From NCBI GenBank assembly GCA_021234155.1, contig JAJEKV010000009.1, forward strand, positions 9,430,546 through 9,494,545: DNA of 64,000 nucleotides, read 5' to 3'. Source of the stretch: Isoetes taiwanensis. Taxonomy: Eukaryota > Streptophyta > Lycopodiopsida > Isoetales > Isoetaceae. Of the stretch, positions 45,334 to 57,364 are shown piece by piece. Position 1 is the first letter of the stretch. Each line of letters begins with the position of its first letter. The notes beneath the pieces were generated by a model. That model did no database searches, was not told the DNA's origin, and worked only from the letters and a program-made list of their open reading frames with translations. The translations under genes were made by a program, and so were the position numbers.

Positions 45334-45353
45334 TACAAATCACGCTTGGCGTG
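45303..45353. repeat. Pair of CACGCTTGGCGTG palindromes at gene A exon 2 boundary
   Basis: Identical copies at 45303-45315 and 45341-45353, 38 bp apart, just upstream (in gene sense) of exon 2. Copy L keeps one as CACGCATGGCGTG at 19643-19655. Confidence 0.85.
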
Positions 45354-45442
45354 TTGGTATCTCCTATTATTGACCATGCTATGCGTTAATTTGAAACTAA
45401 ATTATTTTGCATCCACATTTTAAGCTACATACCCTTCATGAA

Positions 45443-46029
45443 TGTTTGGGGTCTGGGTTCGGGAACTCCTGGAAGACAGCCCTCTGTGAGGACCCGTGGA
45501 TCTAACAGGAGAGTCCGGGGGACTATGTCACGCGGGATTTGCTGAAAGAGAAAAAGAAGAGAACAGAACAATTGAGAGAAAGATGATAAGCTTCCTTGAT
45601 ATCAATGATGAAAATACATGAGCTCTCGCAATAGAGAGAAAACTGAAAGGAGACAAGACTCAAAACTCATCTAAAAACTTATGAGCTAACTCTACTCATA
45701 TATATAGTACAATGGCCTTGGGCCCCAATATATACACTTCCGACCGATCTCGGTGCCGACTCACGGAAGGAGGCCTGATTTGAGGAATGTTGGCGGTGCC
45801 TCTTGAAGTGCCTAGAATCACGCCGACGGTGACGGGCCGTCACGGGTCTGGGCCTCTTGTCCGAGCGACCAAAGGCTTTGATGTACCAAAGGCTTTTCAA
45901 GGCGGGCCCCGCCGCTTAGTCTCCGTGGAGGCTTGGATGTCCGGACCCGTGGTTGACCGAGGATCTTTGAGCTTGACCTCGTCCGACGTATGCATGAATA
46001 GTCCTGTACCTGGGAGGCACAGATTAACA
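45443..46029 (-). repeat. R3 3' LTR (587 bp)
   Basis: On the plus strand it reads TGTTTGGGGTC ... CAGATTAACA. It differs from the other LTR by many small changes, often CCG against CTG, and by indels near 45830-45930. Confidence 0.92.
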
Positions 46030-46044
46030 CTCCCCCACCAAACG
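46030..46044 (-). promoter_or_regulatory. R3 polypurine tract
   Basis: On the minus strand TTTGGTGGGGGAG lies directly before the LTR start TGTTAATC. It is the probable plus-strand primer. Confidence 0.8.
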
Positions 46045-46110
46045 ACACTTTCGAGTGAAGAAAAGGAGGAAGCGTTTTGGGAGGGGGGAAGCCATCACCG
46101 AAAGTGATCC

Positions 46111-47460
46111 TCACGGGAGTGAGGGCGCACCATTATGGTAATCGGGCCGATGAGATCTTGGCGTGATTGAAGAGCTTGAGGTGTGTTTTGGCCAAGGGGG
46201 ATCAGCATCAATAAGAAAACGAGCGCACCATGTCTTCAAGTGCGGCGTGGGTATGTCGAAGAAATGTAACCGACACTCCATGAGGAGACAGTTCAAGGCC
46301 AAAGGCACCGACTGGCATTTGGATTGCAAAGTGAAAAATGGGGGACGCCGATTTAAGGAGCTTAGCAAAATGCATTTGAGGGCGCCGCAAAATCCCGCTT
46401 GAAGATGGAATGAAGGATCGGGTGAGGTGGAGGCGCTCGCAAGAAGGTGTTGAGACCATGAAGCGCATCCAGGGCCGCTAACCAACCACGCCATTAGCAA
46501 TGTAGATCCAATTGGTGGTGTTGTCGAGTAGCACCTTCTTCCCAATGTGATCGGGCGAACAAAGCGTGGATCCCACCGGAGATCCGTCGAGATCCGAGGT
46601 GGTGTCCACCGCATGACCATCCATGACCTTGGTCCAAAAAGGAAGACGCCAATCGAAGTCGGGAACCGGGGCGTGGAGGTGCGCCAGGGAAGCATAGGGA
46701 GAAGGAACCATGCCCGTGGGCGTGGGTTCCGAAAGTGATCTCCACGAATTGATCCCGACAAGATCCGGATCAAGTGCCCGACACCCGATCCCAAAGAGAA
46801 GCAGAGAGTCGAGAGTTGACGGAGGGCTATCCCATCCCTGTGGGGACCGAAATCTTGCTATCCAACAGAGCTCATGGCGATTAAAACCAGCGAGGTCGCA
46901 TATAGACTTGTGCATAGGGAAGATCTTGGGATGTCCTAGATACTTCCTAATTTGTTGCGGCGCTTCGCTTGCCGGAGAGATAAATGATTGGCAAGCTCGA
47001 GGCATGTACTCTCGATGAAAAGTTTTGGTCCGAAGCGGGATCCGCAAGATATGGATTGTTATCCCGAAGCACCCATTGCGCATGGGGGGTCACCCCGAAA
47101 AAGCTGGCGTGGCCCATTGCCAAAGTTTTCCGTGTATCACCCGGATAGAAATCATGAAAGATATAAGCCATGGGCTGAACCACGCGGAAAGTGAGAAAGT
47201 CCGGATGCGGCCACGATTGTATGAGATCAAAGACAACAAGGGCACAAGCACAACCCTTTGTCTTCAATGGAGAGTTCGGCCAAATCCAGAAAAATTGGCA
47301 CCGCTCGATTGGGATATCCGCAGGACCATCAGCGTGCCGCCTTCGAAGGAAGAGGTGGCGTCGAGCAACCACATAATCATGATAGCGGGAGGGAGCGGGG
47401 AAGTCAACCGGCATTCTTTGAAGAATTGCGTACCGTCGTCAAGTTTTGCTTGAGCCTCCT
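46111..47460 (-). pseudogene. R3 extra region, distal ORF remnants (unknown)
   Basis: Minus-strand frames with coding character. VVFDLIQSWPHPDFLTFRVV and YIFHDFYPGDTRKTLAMGHA lie near 47230-47110. MHKSICDLAGFNRHELCWIA lies near 46918-46859. WIYIANGVVG lies near 46510. An overlapping frame gives a 227-codon reading (46794-46111). They may be one decayed ORF. No transmembrane segment or other recognisable motif stands out, so an envelope role is not supported. Confidence 0.35.
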
Positions 47461-47646
47461 CGTGACTGAATAGCTTGTTGCATTTGTTGTTGTTCGAGAT
47501 CACGGATCCGATTTTCCTTTTCGAGTAGGAGGCGGATCGGTCACGGACCCGTTTCGAGAAGGATTGACACGGGAGGAAGATTTCCGGTGTATTGAGACGG
47601 CACGCGGCAATCTCCGGCGTCATCAGTATTTTTACGTTTACGCACC

Positions 47647-49330
47647 TCACGTAAGCTGATCTTGAAGAGAGGTGAGCTGAGAGGTCTGTGTAGAAAGCTG
47701 AGCCGTCAAGGAGGCGACTTGAGCGTCCCGGGCTGAAAGATTTTGAACTTGAGTGCTGAAATTTTCACACAGTTCCGAGTACAAGGCATTGAGTTTAGCA
47801 ATATCTTCGTCCTTGGTACTCAGGAGAGCGGCTTTGGACTTGTTGTGCTCCAATAGAGTCTGAATTCGACTGAGCCGAGCTGAGCCTGATCTCTGAGTTG
47901 GCTGACTTGAGCTTGTGTACTCTTGAGATCCGTGATGAGCACGTAAAGAGAGCTTCATGCTTGGCTTGAAGTTTGGCCTCCAAAGTTGCAACTTGGGCGT
48001 TTGCGGCTTTGAAGGTCTTGGTGTATCGCATCGAGGCCTCGAGTGCGTTGAACCCAGCTCATAAGAGCGTCTTGGGATTCTTGTAACTTAAGAGCAAAGC
48101 AGCTTGAGCATCCTGCCGATCTTGATACAACAACCGACCCAGGGTGTTGTGGTGGTGGAACCGGCCATTGCACGGGTTTGGGAGGTTTGGGAAAAATGGT
48201 GTGAAGTGGATGGTGTAGCGGAGGGAAGAGACGGTGACATGAGTGTTTGTGGTCATGACCGAGGGGAAGATGGGCGTGATGTGCCAACTTGGTGATTGAT
48301 TGGAAGGAGCTCGAGTGGAATTATGAGATTTTGGTGGTGGGGAGGAAGTAATGACGGATGAGGGCTTGAAAGTGTCCTCCCATTTAAACTTCAGAAATGG
48401 AAGTGGTACCGGCGGTCCATTTCTTGGAGAAGACGATAGAACATCATTTGGGGCCAATCTATGTGGTGTTTGGAGTGGGTAGCGATGAGGACCAGGTTAT
48501 AGAAAGGCTTATTGATATGGGTGTTCTTGATAGAATACCCAAGGAATTTCTCGCCACGAAATTTAACAAAGGTCTCGTGAGGCTTGTCGATATTGGTCGA
48601 CGATGGACATTGGCATGATAAGCGAGGTGCACCAAACTCGTGACATCAATATCACGTATAGCGGAGACCATGATACACAAGGAGTGTGCAAGGGAATATG
48701 AAATACCTCAGAAATCAAGTGTTGAGTCAATGAAATAGTGGTGCCATCGACCCACATTGGTGTAACCTTTTGGCCGGCATTAACAATATTGGCGATGAAG
48801 CTGCTTTGCAGCTGGCGGGGATTTGGAGCCGGAAGTTCCATTTGAGAGAATTCGTAAAAGGCTGGTGTGGATTCGTGACTTCTTTCTTTGGGGCCAACAA
48901 GGGCTTCACGGAAAGTGGGCGTCAAGAAGGATACGATGCAAAAAGGGGCAGATCCTTGGGAGCGGTAGCTTTGAAGTGTAGAAAATCTTGGGGCAGCCAT
49001 GGGAATGATTTGCGAGCTAAAGAGATGCCAAAGGCGGGAAGGCGAAAGTCGAGCCGCGGAGGATGAAGGCGCAGAGGAGGAGGCGAAAAAGGTTTGTTTT
49101 AGGGCGCTAACCGAGGCGAAGAGGTATGAAGAGTTGAAACGGGAACCGTTGATGATGCCAGTGTCAAAGATGCGAAGAAGGGGATTGAGAGGCAAAAATT
49201 TGGCTAAGTCCCCAAAAGCGTAAGGGAGAAGCAATGAGCGGTGAGGATGAGGCGTGAAAGAAAGATCGGATGTGACTGATGGCAAAGGACATCCATTAAT
49301 GTTCGACGGCGTGGAAAGAAGGAATGGCAT
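47647..49330 (-). pseudogene. R3 extra ORF (aORF): globular domain, proline-rich linker, coiled coil
   Basis: From 49330 leftward, a 255-codon frame contains FRALKQTFFA-like Ala/Ser sequence, SAPFCIVSFLTPTFREALVG and PMWVDGTTISLTQHLISEVF, resembling the 'plant transposon protein' regions of Tat-group elements. After a frameshift comes a Pro/Ser/Thr-rich stretch (near 48457-48150). A helical segment follows with QVATLEAKLQAKHEALF and ILNAL-type heptads, for example LSARDAQVASLTAQLSTQTS near 47740-47680. Position downstream of integrase matches the additional ORFs of Tat/Athila elements. Function unknown. Confidence 0.5.
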
Positions 49331-50247
49331 TCAATGCCGGCAACTTCGAAGTGGGATATCATTAAGAGGAATGTGTCGGGAAGGTACCATGGCTAGATAT
49401 GCGGCGGGAGAACAGATTCTCATTTTAGAAACTTGACCTTGCATTGCAAAACACGTTGGCGATTTGTGTGATTGGTCCACGTCGACAAGGAGTTCCTCGA
49501 TTGGCTATATAAGGCGAACCGAGAGAAGCGAAGGCATCCATGGCGCCGGTATGGCGGTACCGGCTTGAAGCGAAGATTGCACCATGCCGACTAAGCTGTC
49601 GAGGAGTGGATCACTTGTAAGATGAATTATGCGGATCTCTCGGCTATTTGCCACAGCGCGGGCATTCGCATGGGCGGCTGGGTGCTCCGGGGATGGCTGA
49701 ACATCCCGGCCAAGACCAACGGGATGGAGGTGGTTACGCACCTTTGGGATCCGGGAGGAGAACCTCTACCATCTCCTCCGCATCACCTACGCTCCGAACC
49801 CGGAGTAGGGGTTTTCCTCTTAGGACTTAGTAGATAGGGCTCTGAGCCGTTTTTTGTATATAGAGGCGGTGCCCATAGCGGAAATAGGCTGGGCTGCGCC
49901 TACATTTTGTAAAAAATCTCCACTATAATATAATCTACCGCCTTTCTAGTCACTTTTCTGTGGTGTTTGATTCTTGAACTGTCTACGTGTGTTGATGTTC
50001 ACTTCTTTGTGTGATGAAATGCTTTGAGGCGAAAACCATTAACCAATGTAGGTAATGGAGTGCCATCTAATTCAGCTAGTTGGAAAGCGCTTGGTCTAAC
50101 GAGCGTGAACAATTTTATAAGGGCCAAGCCAACGAAACTTGAGTTTACCCAGGAAAATTTTTGTACACGGAATCATAAAGAAGAACCAAATCTCCTTCTT
50201 TGAATGTTTTTGTCTTCAATCGTTTGTCATGTAAAGATTTTTGCAAT
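49331..50247 (-). other. R3 spacer between integrase and extra ORF
   Basis: Little clear coding. The strands contain short frames of uncertain meaning. A TATA-like GGCTATATAAGGC at 49502-49514 is on the plus strand. Confidence 0.4.
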
Positions 50248-51100
50248 TTATTTGTCCATGAAGAACACGAATATAAGCATCCCTTGAAGTTCATCCAACT
50301 GTTCTAATTGATAGACCCGTTCTTTGAGAGGCATTTGGTGGATTATGAGCGTAGCTTGATTGAAAACGGAGTGTTGGAAGGATATATTCAAATGGCATGA
50401 GAGCTTCCTGACCATAAACCAATTTAAAAGGAGTGTGACCCGTAGCAATCTTGAAACAAGTATTGTAGGCCCAAAGAACGATAGGAAGTTTTGTGCGCCC
50501 AATCCGGGGAAGCGTCACAAATTTTTTGAGAATGGTGACCGAGTTTTGTTGGTGCTACGCCAACCCATTGCCTTGAGGATAGTAAGGTGTGCTCTTGTGA
50601 TGATGTATCAGGAGATAATCCGTCGACTCTTTGATAGTATGATTGATGAAATGAACACCACGACCCTTGACCAGCTCAGGTGGGGCAGCCGAATCAGCGT
50701 GATGATTTGTTGATAGAGGACTCTAGCTGTGCTTGCAGCGGTGTTAATGCGGAAGTGCACAAGCTTCCGCCCATTTGGTGGCGTAATCGGTGAGAACTGA
50801 GAATGTGGCGGGCGCGAGTGTGTGCCGCGGGGAGGATCGATAGGTCCCACAAAGTCCATTCCCCATTTCTTTGAAGGGAAGTGGCGTGGCGGCCCGGCGT
50901 CAAGGGAAGAGCGTCACGGGCGTGGGGCGCCCACCCGCTGGCAAAAGCGTCCACGTCTTGGCGTGGGCGTGAGCATCTTTAAAGAGCGTGGGCCAATAAT
51001 ACGGCGAGAAGGATTTTTGCGCGTGCCGTGGTGTCACCATGAAAATGACCACCACAGGAGCCCTTGATGAGCTTCTCGAACAATGTCCGGAACTTCATGA
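50248..51100 (-). pseudogene. R3 integrase
   Basis: Minus strand. MDFVGPIDPP (near 50859-50830) holds the first catalytic Asp, and after a frameshift LTDYATKWAEA follows (near 50800-50760). Downstream, LPIVLWAYNTCFKIATGHTP and FKLVYGQEALMPFEYI (near 50495-50390) are typical of the post-core region of Ty3/gypsy integrases. Frameshifts separate the parts. Confidence 0.85.
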
Positions 51101-52044
51101 GGAGAACACGGCGTCGAAGGATGGTGTCCTTACCCTTTTTGTAGAGATGTCAGGCAACCATGGTGTAGTCACGGACCTCTCGGAGAAAATTGATGGCGGC
51201 GTGATTGTCGCTTGGCGAGAGAAGGCGTCTCATCTTACGGTGGAAGAGCACCGGTGAGGAGGAATGCTGCTGAAAATCATGAAACCAATGTGGTGTTGCC
51301 GTGACTAAAAAGAGTTGAGCATCGGGGAAGGCATCCGAGACCCTCATGCGGGATCATCCGTGTGGATCGTGAAAGATAATCCGGAACAACATGAGATTTG
51401 CCCGACCTTATGAGCGATTTCAAAAGGAGCAAATTCTTAGAGAAGAAGGACCCAACGAGCAATGCGGCCCGTGGGTGGATTTGTTGATCAAATAGAAGTG
51501 CTTGGTGGTCCACAAAGAACTTGATTTGACTGCCCAAAAGGTAATGGCGGGCGTTGGACCACGAGAAAATGAGACCCAAAGCTTCACGCTCCGTGGCGAG
51601 AATAGTTGCCTTCAATGAATTGAGTTTTCTACCGCGTGGCGATTTGGTTTATCGATTGTGCGCATCATATTCTTGAGAAAGAACAGCTCAATAGCAAACG
51701 AGAGACATCGACATGAAGCGTGAAAGGGCTTGTCCCATTGAGGAGGAACAAGAACCGGTGCACGAGTAAGCAAAAGCTTCAATTTGTTGGAAAGCGGCTT
51801 CCGCACAGGAATTCCAAGCCCGGTGGATTAGATCACCCGTGAGTTTATGAATGGGATCCGCAATGGCTGCCGATCCGGTATGAAGGTGGAGTAATAATTG
51901 ACCTTTCCGGAAAGAGCGTGTCTCTTTGATATTGGCTGGTGCTTGAGCTTTGAGCAAACAACCGATTTTGGCGGGGATCGGTGGTGATTCTGCTTTGGCG
52001 ACAACATGGCCTATGAGAACACGAAGTGGACTTAAAAGGTGCAT
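51101..52044 (-). pseudogene. R3 RNase H and RT C-terminus
   Basis: ATILATEREALGLIFSWSNA then LLGSQIKFFVDHQALLF (near 51615-51490) is an RNase H domain with the catalytic Glu of the EREAL block and the Asp of FVDHQ. Upstream (52044-51690) are the RT connection and thumb with frameshifts. Confidence 0.8.
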
Positions 52045-52930
52045 TTCTCGGGATTGAGACTAATGCGGACTCATCACATTTCGGAAGACGAGTTCCAATT
52101 TATCCAAATGGTCAGCCATGGGCTCAGAGCGGAGAAGTCATCTTGAAAAATTTGCAAGAAGGGATTTTCCTTCATGAAATCATGAAAAAGCGAGAGCATG
52201 ATTCGTTGAAATGTTGAAGGAGAGTTGGATAATCCAAAAGGAACCACCTTGTAGGCAAAAAAGTGCTTACGGGGTGGTGAAAGTGGTCTTGAGTTGATCA
52301 GATTCTTTGATGGAGATCCGATTGTAGCGAAAAAACCATCCATAAAGGAGTACATCTCATGTCCACCACTTCTTCGAGAACTTGGTGCGTGAAGGGAAGT
52401 GGAAAATGATCACGCCCGTGGCTGATTGAGTTTCCGATAGTCGAAACCACGGCGGATCTTACCATTGTGCTTAAGGGCAATGGCGATAGGGCTCACCCAT
52501 TGAGAATGTTTGACCTCATAGATCAAACCTGCGGCAAGGAGTTTGTCAATTTCCGCCTTGACGCGATCCGCGGTAATTAGGGTTGAGCACATGCTTGTCG
52601 TGGATACAGCGGGGTCGTGCATCGATTTGGTAGGAATGGTGAGTTCCCCAAGCTTTTGTTGATTCCCAGAAGATCTTTGTAACTCCGGTGAAAATGTGTT
52701 TGAATTTTTGAACAGTGGCGGCTACATTACGATAAGGAGCGGAAGGTTTGCGGCAATGCGACGACGGGTTGATTGTTGCCAACATCCACAATCGACTTCG
52801 AGTCCGAATATGGGGTATGACTTCGATTATCTGGACAATGTGTGCGGGAGGTTGGAGCATAACCGGATCGTGGCACTGCGTGGTGAAAAGAGAGGTTGCT
52901 TTCGGTTTCATCTAGCGGTGCTTGCTTCAT
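52045..52930 (-). pseudogene. R3 reverse transcriptase
   Basis: VKAEIDKLLAAGLIYEVKHS, WVSPIAIALKHNGKIRRGFD and YRKLNQ (near 52570-52425) form the start of the RT palm. FAYKVVPFGLSNSPSTFQRI (near 52262-52203) is the conserved PFG block. LFHDFMKENPFLQIFQDDFS contains a YxDD-equivalent FQDDF (near 52140). Scattered frameshifts. Confidence 0.88.
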
Positions 52931-53244
52931 GGCGGCGTGTACATCAGCAGGAGTTGCGGGAGTGTCGCGATCCGAAAAGTGATCAGCGTTGGATTGATTG
53001 CAAGGAGCGGGTAGGGGTCAAGCAAGGCAGCCACGGCCGGTCACGATCAAGAGTCATTTCTCCCCAAGGATCGGCATATTCGGGGTAGGAGGATAGAGGC
53101 GGACGCAGCAGGTGGAGCTGAACTTGATAAATATTACGAGCTTCTTCGAATCGATTAATGCGAGAGAGGGTTCCGCATTGTCAGCAGAAATGATCACACT
53201 TTGTTTGCAAGTCCATGGTGGCATTGAGATGACCATCGTGATGA

Positions 53245-53640
53245 CTAAGCGGTCCGTGGCCCGATAATGGATACTCTTTGCTGGCGGAGAAAGGGTCTGC
53301 CTACCAGCATTTCATAGTCACCTGGATCTTCGCCAGCTTTCCACACTCCAAATTCCATGGGAAAGCGGAGATCACCTATGTTGATGTGAAGAATAGGTGT
53401 GCCGCCTTGAGGTCTCGTGATATGGCCATTAGCCAATTTGATGTCATATGGGGCCGCGAAAAAGAGTTGTGTGATGCCCATTTGTTTGCGGAGTTTATCA
53501 GTGATGAGATTGATTTGCACTACCTCCATCGATTTGAACATGGTTGACTTGCTGATTTCCACCGTTGCATGGACCGTGGGTGTAGAGGTATACGGCCCCA
53601 ACTAAAGCAGTTGGGAGTGGTAACTGGTCCTTGAGAGCAG
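53245..53640 (-). pseudogene. R3 protease
   Basis: VNLITDKLRKQMGI-like sequence and YDIKLANGHITRPQGGTPIL (near 53455-53390), then DYEMLVGRPFLRQQ (near 53311-53270), are the flap and C-terminal motifs of a retropepsin. The active-site turn appears as IDGGS near 53505, in the Athila/Tat style rather than DSG. Confidence 0.8.
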
Positions 53641-54560
53641 GACAGAGTTTTAAAATGGTTGCCAAGCTTAAAGGAATTTTGATCTTGGCAAGCTCCTCTT
53701 GGAGTTCGAGAGGTACATGAGAAAAAGGATCTGCTGGTTCCACTGGTGCGGGAGTGCGTGGCAGGGAAGCAGCAACTTCTTTGAGTAAGTCAACCTCGGC
53801 CGCAATATTGGGATATGTCTGAGAGCGTGGAGGTTGAGATGTTGAAGGGGTATCTTGTCTTTGTTGAGCTCTAGTGGTGGCATGAACATTGGCCAATGTG
53901 CGGCCTTGGCAGGCTTGCATGAGATTCAAAATGCTTTGACGAACTTTGGGCATGACATTTGGCATGAGCTTTTCCAAGTCAGGTGCAAAGTGAACCTTTT
54001 TTTCGTCCTCATGAGGAATGGTGTCAACTGCAAAGGCAGGTTGCGTGTCCTTCTGAATAATAGTCAAGGGACGTGATGCCTTGGTCTGGCGTGAAACGAG
54101 ACCAACCCAATTTGATGGCTGTACGGGAGGATTAAGTGCCTGAAAAATTTCCTCTTGGGCTTGTTGATCCAGGTGAGGTTGATTTCTTTGGAGCTGGTTG
54201 ATAAGCGTGATTCTTTGAGGCTCTTGGGGGCTTCTTAAGAACTGGTCGCGGGCCTTGTTTGCCATTAGCAAGCCGAGTTGGTAAGCCGTGAGGCGGACCG
54301 ATGTGGTCCGATTTGTGCCGGGAAGCTGGACTGAACTTGTGGAAGTTGAGGACACGCTGTGGTGGTATGACCCCATTCTTGGCGGATAACACCGAGCTTT
54401 AGAAGGATCAAAAGGAGGGCGTTGGTTGGATCCCCCGTGGTTGGTCCCGCTGTCGATAGAGTTGCGTGGGCTACTTTTTGAAGAGGTGGCTGGCGATAGT
54501 GCGATTGTGGCTGAGGTGTGGTTTGCACTTGATAAACCATTTTGTTGCGGAGCGGTGTGG
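53641..54560 (-). pseudogene. R3 Gag-protease linker
   Basis: An open 383-codon minus-strand frame (54649-53498) covers this region. It is rich in Pro, Gln and Thr and includes FAPDLEKLMPNVMPKVRQSI and VEPADPFSHVPLELQEELAK. It joins the zinc-knuckle region to the protease. No known domain. Confidence 0.65.
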
Positions 54561-55720
54561 GATGAGTGCGAAAGTGCACTCTTCCGCGGCATGATTGCAC
54601 ATGTTGCATCGCTTGCAATGAGGCGGGCCATTGGTGGAGTTGCACTCATTGGCCAAATGGCCTTGATATTTGCAAATATGGCACCGATTTGTTCGCTGGT
54701 GGATTAGCGTGTTGAGAATTTGAACAGCCCGTTTGTGGAACCATGACGGGTGGAATGAGCGGGAGCTCTTGAAGAGCCTCGGGGAGGAAACATTGGCCGG
54801 AGTGATTGACAAGGTCGATAGCTTGCTCCAAAGTTTTGGGACGCAGTATTGATCATGAGTCGAATAGCGGGAGGAAGTCCTTGGAGAAACCGGACCAAAA
54901 TGGCTCGTGTAGGGTACTCCTTGAGCTTCTTGGCGAGAATGTGAAGTCGATCCATAAAATCCGAGGCGGAACTCAGGTGGGCTCTTGTTGAAGTTCATTG
55001 AGTTGCTTGAGATGAAGTTGATCATCATCCGTGGTCCCGTAATGAGAGAGAAAAGCAAAGGCGCATTTCGGACCAGATCTTGTTTCCAATGGCTTTTGTT
55101 GGACATGAGCCATTGATGAGGAAAACCACGCGGTGTGGTGGAAAAAGATGTGGAATTTCAGGTGAGGTTGCGGTGACCATTTAGGACAGCTAGAGCCTCA
55201 AATTCTTCCATGTGGGCCTGAGCACTTTGGTCTAACGGTTTGCCTTTTCGTGTTGCCAAAGGTGGGATAAGTCGGTTTGAGTCCGAAAGGTAGATGTGAA
55301 AGTCTTTGGGGTTTGGGCAGAACAGGGATAGTGAGGATATTGAGGTTGAGGTGGATGTGGCATTGTGCCCGGACGGACGATGAAGGGGTGACCGCGGTTG
55401 AGAAACCGGGCAGCCTAGGAGCATTGGTTTTGAGATCTGTAAGGTTGTAAAGCAGGAAGAGCCGGGGAAACGTAGGGAAAGGATATTCCCTGGGTAGGCC
55501 AAAAAGGAGACATGTGGATAGCCGTAGTACCCACCGGGGAGATGATGGTTCTGGAAGGTAGAGGCGTATGGCCTGAAGAATGATGGATGTAGGCATGTTC
55601 GGGGGTGTGAAAGTACGGGTTGAGAAGGTTGAGCCGGATAAGGCTCGATAGTGATGAGGGACTGAGGTTGTGAGCAATGTTTGCACGCTTTGGGGGGGAA
55701 CCGGGGCGAGGCCCGGACAC
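54560..55720 (-). pseudogene. R3 Gag
   Basis: A proline-rich start (near 55720-55300), then LTHLKQL-type capsid sequence and LHILAKKLKEYPTRAILVRF (near 54945-54885). Two zinc knuckles follow, CHICKYQGHLANEC and CKRCNMCNHAAEEC (near 54690-54580); both are complete CX2CX4HX4C. It forms the particle shell in the family. Frameshifts near 55000-55100. Confidence 0.82.
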
Positions 55721-55908
55721 GAGGGGGTGGGTGGCGCGGTGAGCCCTAGGCAGAAGATGGCCTCCCCTCTATGTCATAAGCGAGAGCCATACATGTCGCG
55801 AACAGTTTCCCGACGCTGATGGCTCCAAGCGAGATGCCGTCGAGAAAGGAGTTCTTCCGGGCGTGAAATTACGGATGACATGGCGATGTAAGAAAGTAGG
55901 AGAAAATC

Positions 55909-55926
55909 AGACCCAGCAGCGGCGCA
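55909..55926 (-). promoter_or_regulatory. R3 primer-binding site (tRNA-Asp type, one base short)
   Basis: On the minus strand TGCGCCGCTGCTGGGTC lies two bases after the LTR end. Athila/Tat elements use TGGCGCCGTTGCCGGGG-like sites. This one lacks a G and has two substitutions. Confidence 0.65.
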
Positions 55927-55928
55927 TG

Positions 55929-56510
55929 TGTTTGGGGTGCGGGTTGGGAACTCTGGGAAGACGACCCTCTGTGAGGACCCGTGGATCTAACAGGAGAGTC
56001 CGGGGGACTATGTCACGCGGGATTTGCTGAAAGAGAAAAAGAAGAGAACAGAACAATTGAGAGAAAGATGATAAGCTTCCTTGATATCAATGATGAAAAT
56101 ACATGAGCTCTCGCAATAGAGAGAAAACTGAAAGGAGACAAGACTCAAAACTCATCTAAAAACTTATGAGCTAACTCTACTCATATATATAGTACAATGG
56201 CCTTGGGCCCAATATAGACACTCTGACTGATCTCGGTGCCGACTCCTGGAAGGAGGCCTGATTTGCAGGAATGTTGGCGGTGCCTCTTGAAGTGCCTAGA
56301 ATCACGCTGACGCTGACGCGGGCGGTGACGGGCCGTCACTTGTCTGAGCGGCGCCTCTTGTTGACAGCCAAAGGCTTTGACTGCGTGGCCTGCTGCTTAG
56401 TCTTCTGTGGAGGCTTGGATGTCTGACCCGTGGTTGACTGAGGATCTTTGAGCTTGACCTGGTCTGACGTATGCATGAATAGTCCTGTACCAGGAGGCAC
56501 AGGACTAACA
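55929..56510 (-). repeat. R3 5' LTR (582 bp)
   Basis: Reads TGTTTGGGGTGCG ... CAGGACTAACA on the plus strand and is followed by the ATGAA duplication. Confidence 0.92.
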
Positions 56511-56779
56511 ATGAATCCATATTTCACACTATTTAACCTCATTGAACATTGCTATCTCCAACTGTCTAACACCGCTATATTCTATATATAAAACAGAGCA
56601 AAATTATGTTCTACAGAACGGACAATCAGAGCATTAACTGATGTTAATACTTAAAATTCATGCAAAGCATAATAACTCAAACTCATGCAAAGCATATTAT
56701 CTGAAGGCAAGGAAATATCTCAAATTCATGCAAGCATAATACTCTCCACACAGTGTGTATTCTGTGGCAAATTAAATAC

Positions 56780-56915
56780 CTTGAATAGGGTTCGTATTAT
56801 TACGGTATTTGATCAACGTCCTACGAAACTTGAGAAGAGCCGGGTTTAGAGATTCCTCTTCCACCGCTTCCCCTCTGCCGTCGTCGCCTCGACCTCGATT
56901 CGCTTTAGAAGACAT
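56780..56915 (-). CDS. Gene A exon 1 (copy R)
   Basis: ATG at 56915. It reads MSSKANRGRGDDGRGEAVEE, then SLNPALLKFRRTLI, with the donor CAAG/GTATTT at 56780/56779. Homologous to 19120-19256. R3 sits about 265 bp downstream, inside intron 1. Confidence 0.5.
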
Positions 56916-57364
56916 CTCAAGTAAGCCTAGTAACAGAGTCGGGAAGGTCGCTTCGGATCTGGCCTTTCGAGCTGCTTTCGAAGAAATAGCTTTTTCTACA
57001 GACGAGAAATAGAGAAATTTGAATTTCAAGAAAACACAAAATGCAGTTTCGAAATATTCTTGACACATACAAATAATAATGACGAAGACCCGTCCGCCGA
57101 CTTCTTTCATTAAGTTTTTAAAATCCCGCCAAATTTATCCCGCCTAAACGTAGTTAACCTAATCTTTCTTCTAATTCGAATTTTTCCGACCGCCGAGTTT
57201 CCATAGCGCCTTGACTTCTCAAATCAACGAGGAGACTCAAATCAGCTTCTCAAGAATGGCTACTAATTCGGGTACTCATCTCATTCCAATAGCTTGAACA
57301 TTAATTTCCAATAGTAGGTGTTCGAATAGCAATTTTCTGCGTAATGTCGAAGATGAATGTTTCA
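56916..57364. promoter_or_regulatory. Divergent region between genes A and C (copy R)
   Basis: Genes A (minus) and C (plus) point away from each other here, as in copy L 18656-19119. AT-rich, with GGCGGGATAAATTTGGCGGG-type repeats on the minus strand near 57125-57145, which could be promoter elements. Confidence 0.45.

Larger units (their letters stand above)
45443..56510 (-). mobile_element. R3: Tat/Athila-like LTR retrotransposon, 11.07 kb
   Basis: LTRs at 45443-46029 and 55929-56510, with TG...CA ends, flanked by the 5-bp direct repeat ATGAA (45438-45442 and 56511-56515). Copy L of element G has the undisturbed site with a single ATGAA, so R3 inserted after G was duplicated. Genes run right to left: Gag with two zinc knuckles, protease, RT, RNase H, integrase, then a 3.2 kb extra region. 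The tRNA-Asp type primer site and the extra 3' region point to the Tat/Athila group. All genes have frameshifts. Confidence 0.92.

Noticed and set aside
46111-49330. Envelope gene in R3
   Set aside because: No signal peptide, furin-like site or transmembrane segment is evident. The region is globular, proline-rich and coiled-coil in character.
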